A stretch of DNA of 64,000 nt, from assembly GCF_003515065.1 (NCBI RefSeq), contig NZ_QXGH01000026.1, positions 1 through 64,000 of the forward strand, given 5' to 3'. Position numbers and translations under genes: made by a program. The stretch is from Nocardioides immobilis. GTDB lineage: Bacteria; Actinomycetota; Actinomycetes; Propionibacteriales; Nocardioidaceae. Shown here in pieces: positions 54,749 to 63,180 of this stretch; position 1 is the first letter of the stretch; the number at the start of each line of letters is the position of its first letter. The notes below the pieces were generated by a model that was given only the letters and a program-made list of their open reading frames with translations, did not search any database and was not told the DNA's origin.

Positions 54749-56143
54749 ATGTTCATCGCGACACGGAGGCGCAGCCGATCTGCGGCAGCCCTGGTGCTGC
54801 TCGTCGCCGTACTCGGGGCGCTGCTGGCGATCCTCGCGGCGCAGCCGGCGCATGCCGACACGTCAACAGCCGACGACGAGGCGGTCAGGTGCGCGCTCGT
54901 CAAGCCCACCGACGACGACACCATCTCGATCCTCGGCCGGATCTGCGACCGCCGCGAGAAGCCCCCGATCGCGGTCCCGGGCGTGGCGGTGACCGTCGAG
55001 GACGAGGACGGAAACGTCATCGGCGAAGCCACGTCGGGTGAGGACGGCACCTTCGTCATCGACCTGCCGGGAACAGCCATCGAACATCTGGGCAAGTCCT
55101 ACACAGTCGCGCTCGACGAGTCGACGCTGCCGGAGGGCACCAAGCCCGAGATCACCAGCCGCACGCTGTCGATCAACATCGACAACGACCAGACCGTGCT
55201 CTTCCCGATCGGGGACGTCGGCCCGTCGAAACCAAGCAAGTTCACCGAGGCCCTGCAGCTGGCGGTCGGCGGGCTGGTGTTCTCGGTGATCCTCGCCATG
55301 GCGGCGCTCGGGCTCTCGATGATCTTCGGCACCACCGGGCTGACCAACTTCGCGCACGGCGAGCTCGTGACCTTCGGCGCGCTGGCCGCGTTCTTCGTCG
55401 ATCGTCTGCCCGGCCGGATCGAGGTCGGCGGAGCCGAGATCACGGTGATCGTCGGTGTCTTCGCCGCGTTCGTCGCCGGCGGCGTGTTCGGCTGGCTGAA
55501 CGACTCCGCCCTGTGGCGGCCGCTGCGCCGCCGCGGCACGGGCCTGGTCGCGATGATGATCGTGAGCATCGGCCTGTCGCTCTTCCTGCGCAACATCTAC
55601 CAGTACTTCGCCGGCGCGCAGCAGCGCAACTACTCGCAGTACGGCGCGGTGCAGCCGTGGGAGATCGGCGACATCCTGCTGACGCCCAAGGAGCTGATCG
55701 TGATCCTGCTGGGGGCAGCGGTGCTGGTCGCCGCCACGAGCCTGTTGCAGTTCACCCGGCTCGGGAAGGCGACCAGGGCGGTCGCCGACAACCCCGGGCT
55801 GGCGTCCGCCACGGGCATCAACGTCGAGCGGGTGATCGGCATCGTCTGGATCGGCGGCGCCGCGCTGGCCGGCCTCGCCGGGGCGCTCCTGGGCGTGACC
55901 CAGGGCTTCGACTTCCAGATCGGCTTCCGGATCCTGCTCCTGGTCTTCGCCGCCGTCGTGCTGGGCGGACTCGGCACCATCTGGGGTGCCATCGTCGGCG
56001 CGTTCGTCATCGGGCTCTTCACCGAGCTCTCGACGCTGTTCATCGATCCCGAGTTCAAGTTCGTGGGCGCGCTGCTGCTGCTCATCATCATTCTGCTCAT
56101 CCGGCCACAGGGCCTGTTGGGCCGAGCGCAGAGAATCGGCTGA
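54749..56143 (+). CDS. livH: Branched-chain amino-acid ABC permease LivH fused to an N-terminal secreted domain
   Basis: 464 aa. A signal-like helix (about 14-36, ending QPAHA) and a 110-residue extracytoplasmic segment (RCALVKPTDDDTISILGRI, VPGVAVTVEDEDGNVIGEA) with the pattern of carboxypeptidase-regulatory/Cna-B domains precede a normal LivH permease (about 165-460; TTGLTNFAHGELVTFGAL and the EAA-type loop NPGLASATGINVERVI). LivH alone is about 290-310 aa. First gene of the livHMGF operon. Confidence 0.88.
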   Translation: MFIATRRRSRSAAALVLLVAVLGALLAILAAQPAHADTSTADDEAVRCALVKPTDDDTISILGRICDRREKPPIAVPGVAVTVEDEDGNVIGEATSGEDGTFVIDLPGTAIEHLGKSYTVALDESTLPEGTKPEITSRTLSINIDNDQTVLFPIGDVGPSKPSKFTEALQLAVGGLVFSVILAMAALGLSMIFGTTGLTNFAHGELVTFGALAAFFVDRLPGRIEVGGAEITVIVGVFAAFVAGGVFGWLNDSALWRPLRRRGTGLVAMMIVSIGLSLFLRNIYQYFAGAQQRNYSQYGAVQPWEIGDILLTPKELIVILLGAAVLVAATSLLQFTRLGKATRAVADNPGLASATGINVERVIGIVWIGGAALAGLAGALLGVTQGFDFQIGFRILLLVFAAVVLGGLGTIWGAIVGAFVIGLFTELSTLFIDPEFKFVGALLLLIIILLIRPQGLLGRAQRIG

Positions 56144-56153
56144 GGAGGCTCCC

Positions 56154-57152
56154 ATGGACTGGAACGACTTGCTGACCGGCTCACTGCAGCAGGCGCTGGG
56201 GCCCACGGCCGCGGTCTACTGCCTGGCCGCCATCGGCCTCAACATCCACTTCGGCTACACCGGGCTGCTGAACTTCGGACAGGCCGGCTTCATGATGATC
56301 GCCGGCTACGCGATGGTCACCATGTCGACGATCTGGGGACTGAGCCTCTGGCTCGGGGTCCTGCTCGGCATCGTGCTGACGATCGTGTTCGCCCTGCTCC
56401 TCGGCGTACCCACCTTGCGACTGCGCGCCGACTATCTCGCCATCGTGACCATCGCCGCGGCCGAGATCATCCGCCAGGTGATCAGTGCGGCGAAGTTCTC
56501 CGAGGACCTCGGCGGCCAGGACGGGCTGACCGGGTTCATCGGGCCCTTCCGTGAGGTCAATCCGTTCTCCGAACCCGTCGGCATCGAGGGCGTCGTGATG
56601 TGGAGCGCCAACGACTTCTGGGTGATGGTGATCGGCTGGGGACTGGTCGCTGCCGCCTGCCTGATCACCTGGCTGCTGATGCGCAGCCCGTGGGGCCGGG
56701 TGCTGAAGTCGATCCGCGAGGACGAGGACGCCGTCCGCTCGCTCGGCAAGAACGTCTACGCCTACAAGATGCAGTCGCTGATCATCGGCGGCATGTTCGG
56801 TGCGCTGGCCGGTTTGGTGGTCACGCTGCGATCGGCGACGGTCGGGCCCTCCTTCTTCGCCACGGACGTGACCTTCTTCGCCTACACCGTGCTGCTGATC
56901 GGTGGCGCGGCCCGGGTGCTGGGCCCCGTTGCGGGAGCGGTGATCTTCTACTTCCTGATCACCGTGCTCGACCTCTTCTTCGGGCAGGCCACCTCCGGCG
57001 CGAACCCGATCATTCCCGCGTCGATCATGAACGACACGCAGGCCAGCCTGATGCGCCTCATCTTCATGGGCCTGGGCCTGATGCTGCTGATGATCTTCCG
57101 ACCACAAGGCCTGTTCGGTGACCGAAGGGAGTTGGCGATCGATGCCCGATGA
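56154..57152 (+). CDS. livM: Branched-chain amino-acid ABC permease LivM
   Basis: 332 aa, about nine membrane helices; GYTGLLNFGQAGFMMIAGYA and the loop SIREDEDAVRSLGKNVYAYK that docks the ATPases. GAGGAGG precedes ATG 56154. Its last 11 bases overlap livG. Confidence 0.92.
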   Translation: MDWNDLLTGSLQQALGPTAAVYCLAAIGLNIHFGYTGLLNFGQAGFMMIAGYAMVTMSTIWGLSLWLGVLLGIVLTIVFALLLGVPTLRLRADYLAIVTIAAAEIIRQVISAAKFSEDLGGQDGLTGFIGPFREVNPFSEPVGIEGVVMWSANDFWVMVIGWGLVAAACLITWLLMRSPWGRVLKSIREDEDAVRSLGKNVYAYKMQSLIIGGMFGALAGLVVTLRSATVGPSFFATDVTFFAYTVLLIGGAARVLGPVAGAVIFYFLITVLDLFFGQATSGANPIIPASIMNDTQASLMRLIFMGLGLMLLMIFRPQGLFGDRRELAIDAR

Positions 57153-58161
57153 GCAGCAGGAACGCCCGGACAGCAGCGATGAGTGGGCGGTCGCCCAGCC
57201 CGTGAGCACGACAACGGCGGGGCCGGCGGGGCCGGCGGGTCCGGCGTTCAGCGTCGACGTCGCGGCATCGAAGCGCGCGCTCGCAGACGTCGACCACACG
57301 CCCGGGGTCGCCAAGCCCGACCCGATCCTGAAGGCCGACAACGTCGTCCGCACCTTCGGGGGTCTCACGGCGGTCGATGTCGATCACCTCGAGGTGCAGC
57401 GCGGGGTGATCACGGCGCTGATCGGTCCCAACGGAGCCGGTAAGACGACCCTGTTCAACCTGCTCACCGGCTTCGACCGTCCGGACAGCGGCGACTGGTC
57501 CTTCAACGGGCGGTCGCTGAACCGGGCACCGGCGTACAAGGTCGCCCGGATGGGCATGGTGCGCACCTTCCAGCTCACCAAGGTGCTGTCGAAGCTCACG
57601 GTGATCGAGAACATGCGGGTCGGCGCAACGGGTCAGCGCGGCGAGAGCCTGCTGGCCGCCCTGTTCGCCCCGCTTTGGCGCTCGCAGGAGACCGACAACA
57701 CCGAGCGCGCGGACGGGCTGCTCGCGCGGTTCCTCCTCGACAAGAAGCGGGAGGACTTCGCCGGGTCGCTGTCCGGAGGACAGCGCAAGCTCCTCGAGAT
57801 GGCCCGGTCGCTGATGACGGAGCCGGAGCTGGTCATGCTCGACGAGCCCATGGCCGGGGTCAACCCGGCCCTCAAGCAGTCCCTGCTCGGGCACGTGAAG
57901 TCGCTGCGCGAAGAGGGGCGGACCGTCTTGTTCGTCGAGCACGACATGGACATGGTGCGCGACATCTCCGACTGGGTCGTCGTCATGGCTCAGGGCAGGA
58001 TCGTGGCGGAGGGCCCACCGGACGCGGTGATGGCCGACCCAGCCGTGATCGACGCCTACCTCGGAGCGCACCACGACACCGAGCTCACCTTCGAGGCGGA
58101 GGAGCAGATCCTCGCCGAGGCGGAGGCCGAGATCGAGCAGGAGGCCCACAGCAATGAGTGA
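57142..58161 (+). CDS. livG: ABC transporter ATPase LivG with N-terminal extension
   Basis: 339 aa. Walker A GPNGAGKTT, signature LSGGQRK, Walker B LVMLDEPMAG, H-loop FVEHDMDMV. The core begins near residue 62 (ILKADNVVRTFGG); the preceding 60 residues are hydrophilic and contain GPAGPAGPA, an addition to the usual 255-aa protein. A C-terminal Glu/Ala-rich tail of about 25 residues is also extra. ATG within the livM end. Confidence 0.93.
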   Translation: MPDEQQERPDSSDEWAVAQPVSTTTAGPAGPAGPAFSVDVAASKRALADVDHTPGVAKPDPILKADNVVRTFGGLTAVDVDHLEVQRGVITALIGPNGAGKTTLFNLLTGFDRPDSGDWSFNGRSLNRAPAYKVARMGMVRTFQLTKVLSKLTVIENMRVGATGQRGESLLAALFAPLWRSQETDNTERADGLLARFLLDKKREDFAGSLSGGQRKLLEMARSLMTEPELVMLDEPMAGVNPALKQSLLGHVKSLREEGRTVLFVEHDMDMVRDISDWVVVMAQGRIVAEGPPDAVMADPAVIDAYLGAHHDTELTFEAEEQILAEAEAEIEQEAHSNE

Positions 58162-58930
58162 CGAAGCCACGCTCACCCCGGAGCGGAGTGCCCACCTCGC
58201 AGCGGCCGAGGGCGCGGTGCTCCGCGCCGACGGCCTGGTCGCCGGCTACCTGCCGGGGGTCAACATCCTCAACGGCGCCGACCTCTACTGCCAGGAGGGC
58301 GAGCTGGTCGGCATCATCGGTCCCAACGGGGCCGGCAAGTCCACGCTGCTCAAGGCCCTCTTCGGGTTGGTCACGATCAGCGAGGGCACCGTCCTGCTGA
58401 ACGGCGAGGACGTCACCAACCAGCGTGCGGACAAGCTGGTCACCAGCGGCATCGGGTTCGTTCCCCAGTCGAACAACGTGTTCCCCTCGCTGACGATCCA
58501 GGAGAACCTGGAGATGGGTTGCTACCAGCGTCCCAGCAGCTTCCGGAAGCGGTTCGAGTTCGTCGGCGAGCTTTTTCCCGCGCTCCTGGACCGGCGTAAC
58601 CAACGGGCCGGCTCCCTCTCCGGTGGCGAGCGCCAGATGGTGGCGATGGGTCGCGCCCTGATGATGGAGCCGTCGGTCCTGCTCCTCGACGAGCCGTCGG
58701 CCGGACTGTCGCCGGTGCTCCAGGACGAGGTGTTCGTGCAGACGCGCCGGATCAACCGGGCCGGAGTCTCCGTGGTCATGGTGGAGCAGAACGCTCGTCG
58801 CTGCCTGCAGATCTGCGATCGCGGCTACGTCCTCGACCAGGGCCGCAACGCCTACACCGGGACCGGCCAGGACCTGTCCCACGACCCCAAGGTGATCGAG
58901 CTCTACCTGGGCACGCTCGGCGAGCGCTGA
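58154..58930 (+). CDS. livF: ABC transporter ATPase LivF
   Basis: 258 aa. Walker A GPNGAGKST, signature LSGGERQ, Walker B VLLLDEPSAG, H-loop MVEQNARR. Starts at ATG in ATGAGTGA, overlapping livG by 8 bp. Last gene of the operon before a strong terminator. It forms a heterodimer with LivG. Confidence 0.93.
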   Translation: MSDEATLTPERSAHLAAAEGAVLRADGLVAGYLPGVNILNGADLYCQEGELVGIIGPNGAGKSTLLKALFGLVTISEGTVLLNGEDVTNQRADKLVTSGIGFVPQSNNVFPSLTIQENLEMGCYQRPSSFRKRFEFVGELFPALLDRRNQRAGSLSGGERQMVAMGRALMMEPSVLLLDEPSAGLSPVLQDEVFVQTRRINRAGVSVVMVEQNARRCLQICDRGYVLDQGRNAYTGTGQDLSHDPKVIELYLGTLGER

Positions 58931-58968
58931 ACCCCGACGGTCCCCACGACCGCACTCCTGCCCATGCG

Positions 58969-58996
58969 AAAGGGCCCGGCCGAAGCCGGGCCCTTT
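58969..58996. terminator. Bidirectional terminator between livF and livK
   Basis: Perfect 12-bp arms AAAGGGCCCGGC (58969-58980) and GCCGGGCCCTTT (58985-58996) with a CGAA loop. The A/T ends serve both converging transcripts. Confidence 0.88.
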
Positions 58997-59025
58997 CTGG
59001 TTCTTGCTGGTGTGTCGGGTTCAGA

Positions 59026-60327
59026 TCACTCGCTCGGCGGCACGACGCCGGAGACCTTGTCGATCTCCTCGTAGGCGTTGTCGCCTCCGCTGTACTCGTA
59101 GATGCCGTACGTGCCGGCCGCCAGGCTGCCGGTGTCGGTCATGTCGGCCTGCCCGCTCTTGCCGTCGTAGTCGATGTCCTCGCCGTCCTCGAGCAGCGTC
59201 TTGCACTCCTCGAAGGTCGTGCACTTCGTGCCCTCGCGGGTGACGTCGACGATGTTGGCGCCGACCGCCTCGCCCGAGTCGTCACCGGCTGCGATCGCTG
59301 CGAGCGCACTGATGATCACAGCGTCGTAGCTCTCCGGACCGTAGAGCAACGCGTCGTCCGGTCCCATCGGCGGAGTCGCCTTGAGCCGCGCCTCGAACTC
59401 AGGGTCGGGAGTCGCCGAGGTCGGTGCCGTGCCCTTGACGCCGTCGAGGTTGAAGTCCTCGTCCGGGTAGTTGGACAGGTTGCCGTCCACGAAGTACAGC
59501 TGCACGTCCTGCGGGCCGAGGCCCTTCGCGATCAGCTGCGGGATCAACGTCGTGATCTCGGCGAACGTGACGAGCACGATGGCGTCCGGCTCGGCCGCGG
59601 CGAGCTGGTTGACCTCTGCGGTGAACGTCGTCGCGTCCTTGTTGTAGAGGATGAACTCGCTGACAGTCGCGCCCTTCTCCTCGAGGACGTCGCGGGTCCG
59701 CTCGGCCAGGCCCTCGCCGTAGAAGTCCTGGCGGCCCATGATCGCGACGTTGTCGAAACCGTCCTCGATGACCTCGTTGGCCAGGACCTCGCCCTGGAGG
59801 TAGTCCGACGGCGCAGTACGGAAGTACAGGCGGTTCGGGTCGATCTCGTCGGTGTCGAAGCCGGCCGCGGTGTTGGCGGGCGAGAACTGGACGGCGCCGG
59901 CACCGGTGATCTTGTCGATGACCGTGATCGACACACCCGAGGAGGCTGCGCCGACGATCACGTCGGAGTTGGCGTTGAGCAGCTTGTCGACCTGGGAACC
60001 GGCGATGTCCGGCGTACCGTCGCCGGAGTCGCCCTTCACCTGGACGACGTCCTGGCCGAGCACGCCGCCAGCGGCGTTGATGTCCTCGACGGCCAGGGTC
60101 ACACCCGCGAACTCCGGGGGGCCGAGGAACGCGAGGTCACCGGTCGCCGGCAGCAGGGTGCCGAAGGTCAGGGTGCCGTCGCCCTTGGGCTCTGTGGTGG
60201 TGGGCGAGTCTTCGGCTCCAGGGCTGTCGTCGTCGTCATCGCCGCCTTCGTCACCGCAGGCGGAAAGAACGAGAGCGGTTGCTGCAAGCACTGCCGCAAT
60301 GCGACGGGCAGGTGTTGGGCGGATCAT
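59026..60327 (-). CDS. livK: Branched-chain amino-acid-type substrate-binding lipoprotein
   Basis: 433 aa. Lipoprotein signal with lipobox LSACG (Cys 24), an acidic linker (DEGGDDDDDS), then a type I periplasmic-binding fold (LTFGTLLPATGDLAFLGPP, AGGVLGQDVVQVKGDSGDG, FSPANTAAGF). Presumably feeds the livHMGF transporter encoded convergently, though it is a separate transcription unit. CGGAGG ribosome-binding site before ATG 60327. The ligand may be an amino acid, urea or amide; not decidable. Confidence 0.88.
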   Translation of the reverse strand: MIRPTPARRIAAVLAATALVLSACGDEGGDDDDDSPGAEDSPTTTEPKGDGTLTFGTLLPATGDLAFLGPPEFAGVTLAVEDINAAGGVLGQDVVQVKGDSGDGTPDIAGSQVDKLLNANSDVIVGAASSGVSITVIDKITGAGAVQFSPANTAAGFDTDEIDPNRLYFRTAPSDYLQGEVLANEVIEDGFDNVAIMGRQDFYGEGLAERTRDVLEEKGATVSEFILYNKDATTFTAEVNQLAAAEPDAIVLVTFAEITTLIPQLIAKGLGPQDVQLYFVDGNLSNYPDEDFNLDGVKGTAPTSATPDPEFEARLKATPPMGPDDALLYGPESYDAVIISALAAIAAGDDSGEAVGANIVDVTREGTKCTTFEECKTLLEDGEDIDYDGKSGQADMTDTGSLAAGTYGIYEYSGGDNAYEEIDKVSGVVPPSE

Positions 60328-60346
60328 GAGACCTCCGGCTTACTAG

Positions 60347-60368
60347 AAAAATCCGGACCACGTCCGGA
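60347..60368 (-). promoter_or_regulatory. Terminator-like hairpin in the livK leader
   Basis: On the minus strand TCCGGAC-GTG-GTCCGGA is followed directly by TTTTT, 19 nt before the livK ATG and about 100 bp after pdtaR. It either ends the pdtaR message or acts as an attenuator in a livK leader; a TAGGTT at about 60388-60393 could start that leader. Confidence 0.5.
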
Positions 60369-60467
60369 ACCGAACTGCAGGTGCAACCTAACTCCGAACG
60401 GGCACGTTGTGACCGCCCACGACAAGGATCGTTCCGCGTCGTTGCGGATTCGTGACCTTCGCCGGTG

Positions 60468-61073
60468 TCAGGACGGCCCGCTTCCGACCTCCGGCCCGTG
60501 GTCGATGACGCCCTCGGCGACCTGCCGCATCGACATCCGAAGGTCCATCGCGGTCTTCTGGATCCACCGGAACGCCTCGGGCTCGGTGAGGGACAGCTGC
60601 TCCTGGAGGATCCCCTTGGCCCGGTCCACCGCCTTGCGGGTCTCCAGCCGGTCCTTGAGGTCGGTGACCTCCACCTCGAGCTGGGCGATCTCGGCGTACC
60701 GGCTGACCGCCATCTCGATCGCCGGCACCAGCTCGGCCTTCGTGAACGGCTTGACCAGGTAGGACATCGCGCCCGCGTCGCGGGCGCGTTCGACGAGGTC
60801 GCGCTGGGAGAACGCCGTCAGCATGACCACCGGGGCGATCCGCTGGCCGGCGATGGCCTCCGCGGCCGCGATCCCGTCGAGCACCGGCATCTTCACGTCG
60901 AGGATCACCAGGTCCGGCTTCAGCTCCTCCGCGAGCTCGACCGCCTTCGCTCCGTCACCCGCCTGGCCGACCACGTCGTACCCCTCCTCCGCCAGCATCT
61001 CGGCGAGGTCCATTCGGATCAGGGTCTCGTCCTCCGCGATGACGACAGTGCGGGGCGTAGGCGTCTCGGTCAC
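60468..61073 (-). CDS. pdtaR: ANTAR-domain response regulator (PdtaR)
   Basis: 201 aa. Receiver domain (about 8-122) with acidic pair EDE, phospho-acceptor in DLVILDVKMP, MLTAF and VKPF; ANTAR RNA-binding domain (about 135-190, RKAVDRAKGILQEQLSLTEPEAFRWIQKTAMD). Counterpart of Rv1626, an antiterminator-type regulator that binds RNA hairpins after phosphorylation by PdtaS. No histidine kinase gene is adjacent. Confidence 0.93.
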   Translation of the reverse strand: MTETPTPRTVVIAEDETLIRMDLAEMLAEEGYDVVGQAGDGAKAVELAEELKPDLVILDVKMPVLDGIAAAEAIAGQRIAPVVMLTAFSQRDLVERARDAGAMSYLVKPFTKAELVPAIEMAVSRYAEIAQLEVEVTDLKDRLETRKAVDRAKGILQEQLSLTEPEAFRWIQKTAMDLRMSMRQVAEGVIDHGPEVGSGPS

Positions 61074-61183
61074 GCGGGAAAGGCTATCGGGATCTGCATT
61101 TCATCGGGATGTCCGAGGTAGCGGTGCGCGGCCCGCATGCGGTCCCCGGTGAGCTCATCGGCTACGGTTTTCGACTGCTGCCG

Positions 61184-61256
61184 GCCCCGGTAGCCCAACG
61201 GCAGAGGCGATGGTCTCAAACACCATTCAGTGTGAGTTCGAATCTCACCCGGGGCA
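61184..61256 (+). tRNA. tRNA with anticodon CAA (Leu), short variable arm
   Basis: 73 nt. Acceptor GCCCCGG pairs with CCGGGGC, discriminator A (61256). Anticodon stem ATGGT/ACCAT with loop CTCAAAC gives CAA, which reads UUG (Leu). T arm GTGAG-TTCGAAT-CTCAC is perfect; the variable region is only 5 nt (61227-61231). Bacterial tRNA-Leu normally has a long class II variable arm, so the size is unusual. No CCA encoded. C13-A22 is mismatched in the D arm. Confidence 0.85.
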
Positions 61257-61289
61257 CTTTGAGTCGGAGGTCATCTCGACCCTCGAAGC

Positions 61290-62030
61290 GTGTATCCAGC
61301 GAGGCTCAGGAACGAGGCTGCGCGGCTTCGTGCGGCTGGCGAGTCCTGGTCGAGCGTCGCGCGAATCCTCGGCGTCAGTCGGTCCACGCTCCGCGACTGG
61401 GCGAACGGGCACAGCATGCGCACCAACGACTGTCCGGTCTGTGGCGCGGGCGATCTCGACGCCGGGGCGTACGCCGCCCTTCTCGGCTTCTACCTCGGCG
61501 ACGGGTGCATCTCCCGCGCGCCGAGATGCCACTTCCTACGCGTCGCATGCGACCGCACCCAGCAATGCATCGTCGCCGATGTCACCGACCTCATCCATCG
61601 CGTGCGACCAGGCGGGCGCGTGTTCCACCCTGCGGCTCCGGGCGTGACTGTCGTCCAGAGCAACTGGCAGCACTGGCCCTGTCTCTTCCCCCAAAACGGT
61701 GAAGGGCGCAAGCACGAACGTCCGATCCTCCTCGACGAGTGGCAGCGTCGGATCGTCGAGGCGTATCCCGGACCGTTCCTCCGCGGCCTGTTCCACTCCG
61801 ACGGATGTCGCGTCATGAACTCCACCCGTCGTGTCGTCGCAGGTGAGCTGAAGACCTACCACTATCCCCGGTGGCAGTTCAGCAATGCCTCGGCGGACAT
61901 CCGGGAGCTCTGTTGCTGGGCGCTCGATCTGGTGGACATCGCCTGGCGCCAGTCGAACCCACGGGTGATCAGCGTGTCCCGGCGCGAAGCCGTTGCAGCG
62001 CTCGACCGCCTCATCGGCCCGAAGTCGTAG
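61290..62030 (+). CDS. Free-standing LAGLIDADG-type homing-endonuclease-like protein with HTH
   Basis: 246 aa starting at a GTG 33 bp after the tRNA. N-terminal helix-turn-helix (residues 19-40, VARILGVSRSTLRDWANG), a CPVCG at 48-52, then two LAGLIDADG-like motifs: LLGFYLGDGCI (acid D71) and FLRGLFHSDGCRV (acid D171), about 100 residues apart as in single-chain two-motif enzymes. Basic residues lie between and after. No intron or intein surrounds it. Nuclease activity is inferred. An alternative view is a regulator derived from such an enzyme. Confidence 0.72.
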   Translation: MYPARLRNEAARLRAAGESWSSVARILGVSRSTLRDWANGHSMRTNDCPVCGAGDLDAGAYAALLGFYLGDGCISRAPRCHFLRVACDRTQQCIVADVTDLIHRVRPGGRVFHPAAPGVTVVQSNWQHWPCLFPQNGEGRKHERPILLDEWQRRIVEAYPGPFLRGLFHSDGCRVMNSTRRVVAGELKTYHYPRWQFSNASADIRELCCWALDLVDIAWRQSNPRVISVSRREAVAALDRLIGPKS

Positions 62031-62039
62031 GCTGCTCAG

Positions 62040-62815
62040 ATGACCATGCGGACAGAGGCGACGGACAAATGGATCCGGGGGTACGTCGGCGCGGCGGCGC
62101 TCGTGGACAGCCGTAACGCGCTGCTGTTCTGGGAGGAGAGGTTCCCGGTGCCGGCGTACGCGTTCCCCCGTGACGACGTCCGCACCGACCTGTTGCGGCC
62201 GTCGGCGGACTCCCGGCCGAGGCCGTCGTTCTACACGGCGAAGGGCCCGGTCTCGGAGTGGTACGACGTCGTGGCCGACGACCGGGTCATGGAGCACGCT
62301 GCCTGGGTCCGCGACGACCCTGCGATCAGCGACCGGATCGTCGTCAGCTGGGAGCCGGGCGTGCTCGACCGGTGGCTCGAGGAGGACGAGGAGGTCATCG
62401 CCCACCCGCGGGACCCGCACAAGCGGGTCGAGGCGCTGGCGAGCTCGCGCCACGTCCAGGTGTCGCTCGGCGGGACCGTCGTGGCCGACAGCCACTCCCC
62501 CGTCCTCCTGTTCGAGACCGACCTGCCGACCCGCTACTACCTTCCGAGGGAGGACGTCCGGCTCGACCTCCTGGTCCCGACTCGAACTCCAGCGTCTGCC
62601 CCTACAAGGGCTTCGCAGAGGAGTACTGGAGCCTGCCGGGCGTGCCTGACGGCGACAACGTCGCCTGGTCGTACGCCGCGCCGTTCCCTGCTGTCGCGCG
62701 GGTCGAGGGGCGGATCGCGTTCTACAACGAGGTCGCCGACATCACCGTCGACGGCGTTCCGCAGGAGCGCCCGGAGTCGGTGTTCAGCTCGCGGGCCAAC
62801 CGCCCGACGCGTTGA
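62040..62815 (+). pseudogene. Tandem DUF427 protein broken by a frameshift
   Basis: Frame from ATG 62040 encodes the first DUF427 domain (ALVDSRNALLFWEERFPVPA) and the start of a second (HVQVSLGGTVVADSHSPVLL...YYLPREDVRLDLLVP). At about 62577-62583 it must drop to another frame, where SNSSVCPYKGFAEEYWSL...VARVEGRIAFYNEVADITVDG continues the domain to the stop at 62815. One base appears missing. Either a true pseudogene or a sequencing error; intact, it would be about 258 aa. Function of DUF427 is not established. Confidence 0.85.
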
Positions 62816-62844
62816 CCCGGCACCGGGGCCGGGTCAACGCGTCG
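62805..62844. terminator. Perfect 17-bp hairpin between convergent frames
   Basis: Arms 62805-62821 and 62828-62844 are perfectly complementary (CGACGCGTTGACCCGGC), loop ACCGGG. The left arm contains the stop codon of the DUF427 frame. No T tract follows on either strand, so termination would be of the GC-rich, tail-less type. Confidence 0.6.
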
Positions 62845-62850
62845 CGTCCG

Positions 62851-63180
62851 TCAGATGCAGAGGCTCTTGGTGCCGCCGGTGCCGCCATCTCCGTTGCTGC
62901 GGCACCAGGAGTAGCGGTAGGTCCCCCGCACCGTGACGTGGCCGCGGAACCAGATCACGGTCTTGCCACCCGGGATCGTGACGGTGTTCTCCACCTCGAC
63001 GGCGGAGGTCCGGCTGCGCTTGATGCCGAGCCGCACCGACCAGTTGAACGTGCCCGACACTCGCGTGTAGACGCCCACGACCTTCTTCAGCGCGGCCTCG
63101 GCCCCCGCGTCGTACTTGAGGGAGCCTCCGACGGACGCCTTGACGTTCAGGCGGAAGCGACGTAGTCCGTCGCGCCGCGC
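62851..63180 (-). pseudogene. Start-less reading frame directly after pyk
   Basis: Immediately after the pyk TGA the same frame stays open for 109 codons before a stop at 62851. It reads like protein: LNVKASVGGSLKYDAGAEAA, TFNWSVRLGIKRSRTSAVEV, TVTIPGGKTVIWFRGHVTV. The only usual start codon is a GTG at 63078, with poor ribosome-binding context. It may be the 3' remnant of a secreted-protein gene whose 5' end was lost, or a read-through extension of pyk. Family not recognised. Confidence 0.5.
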
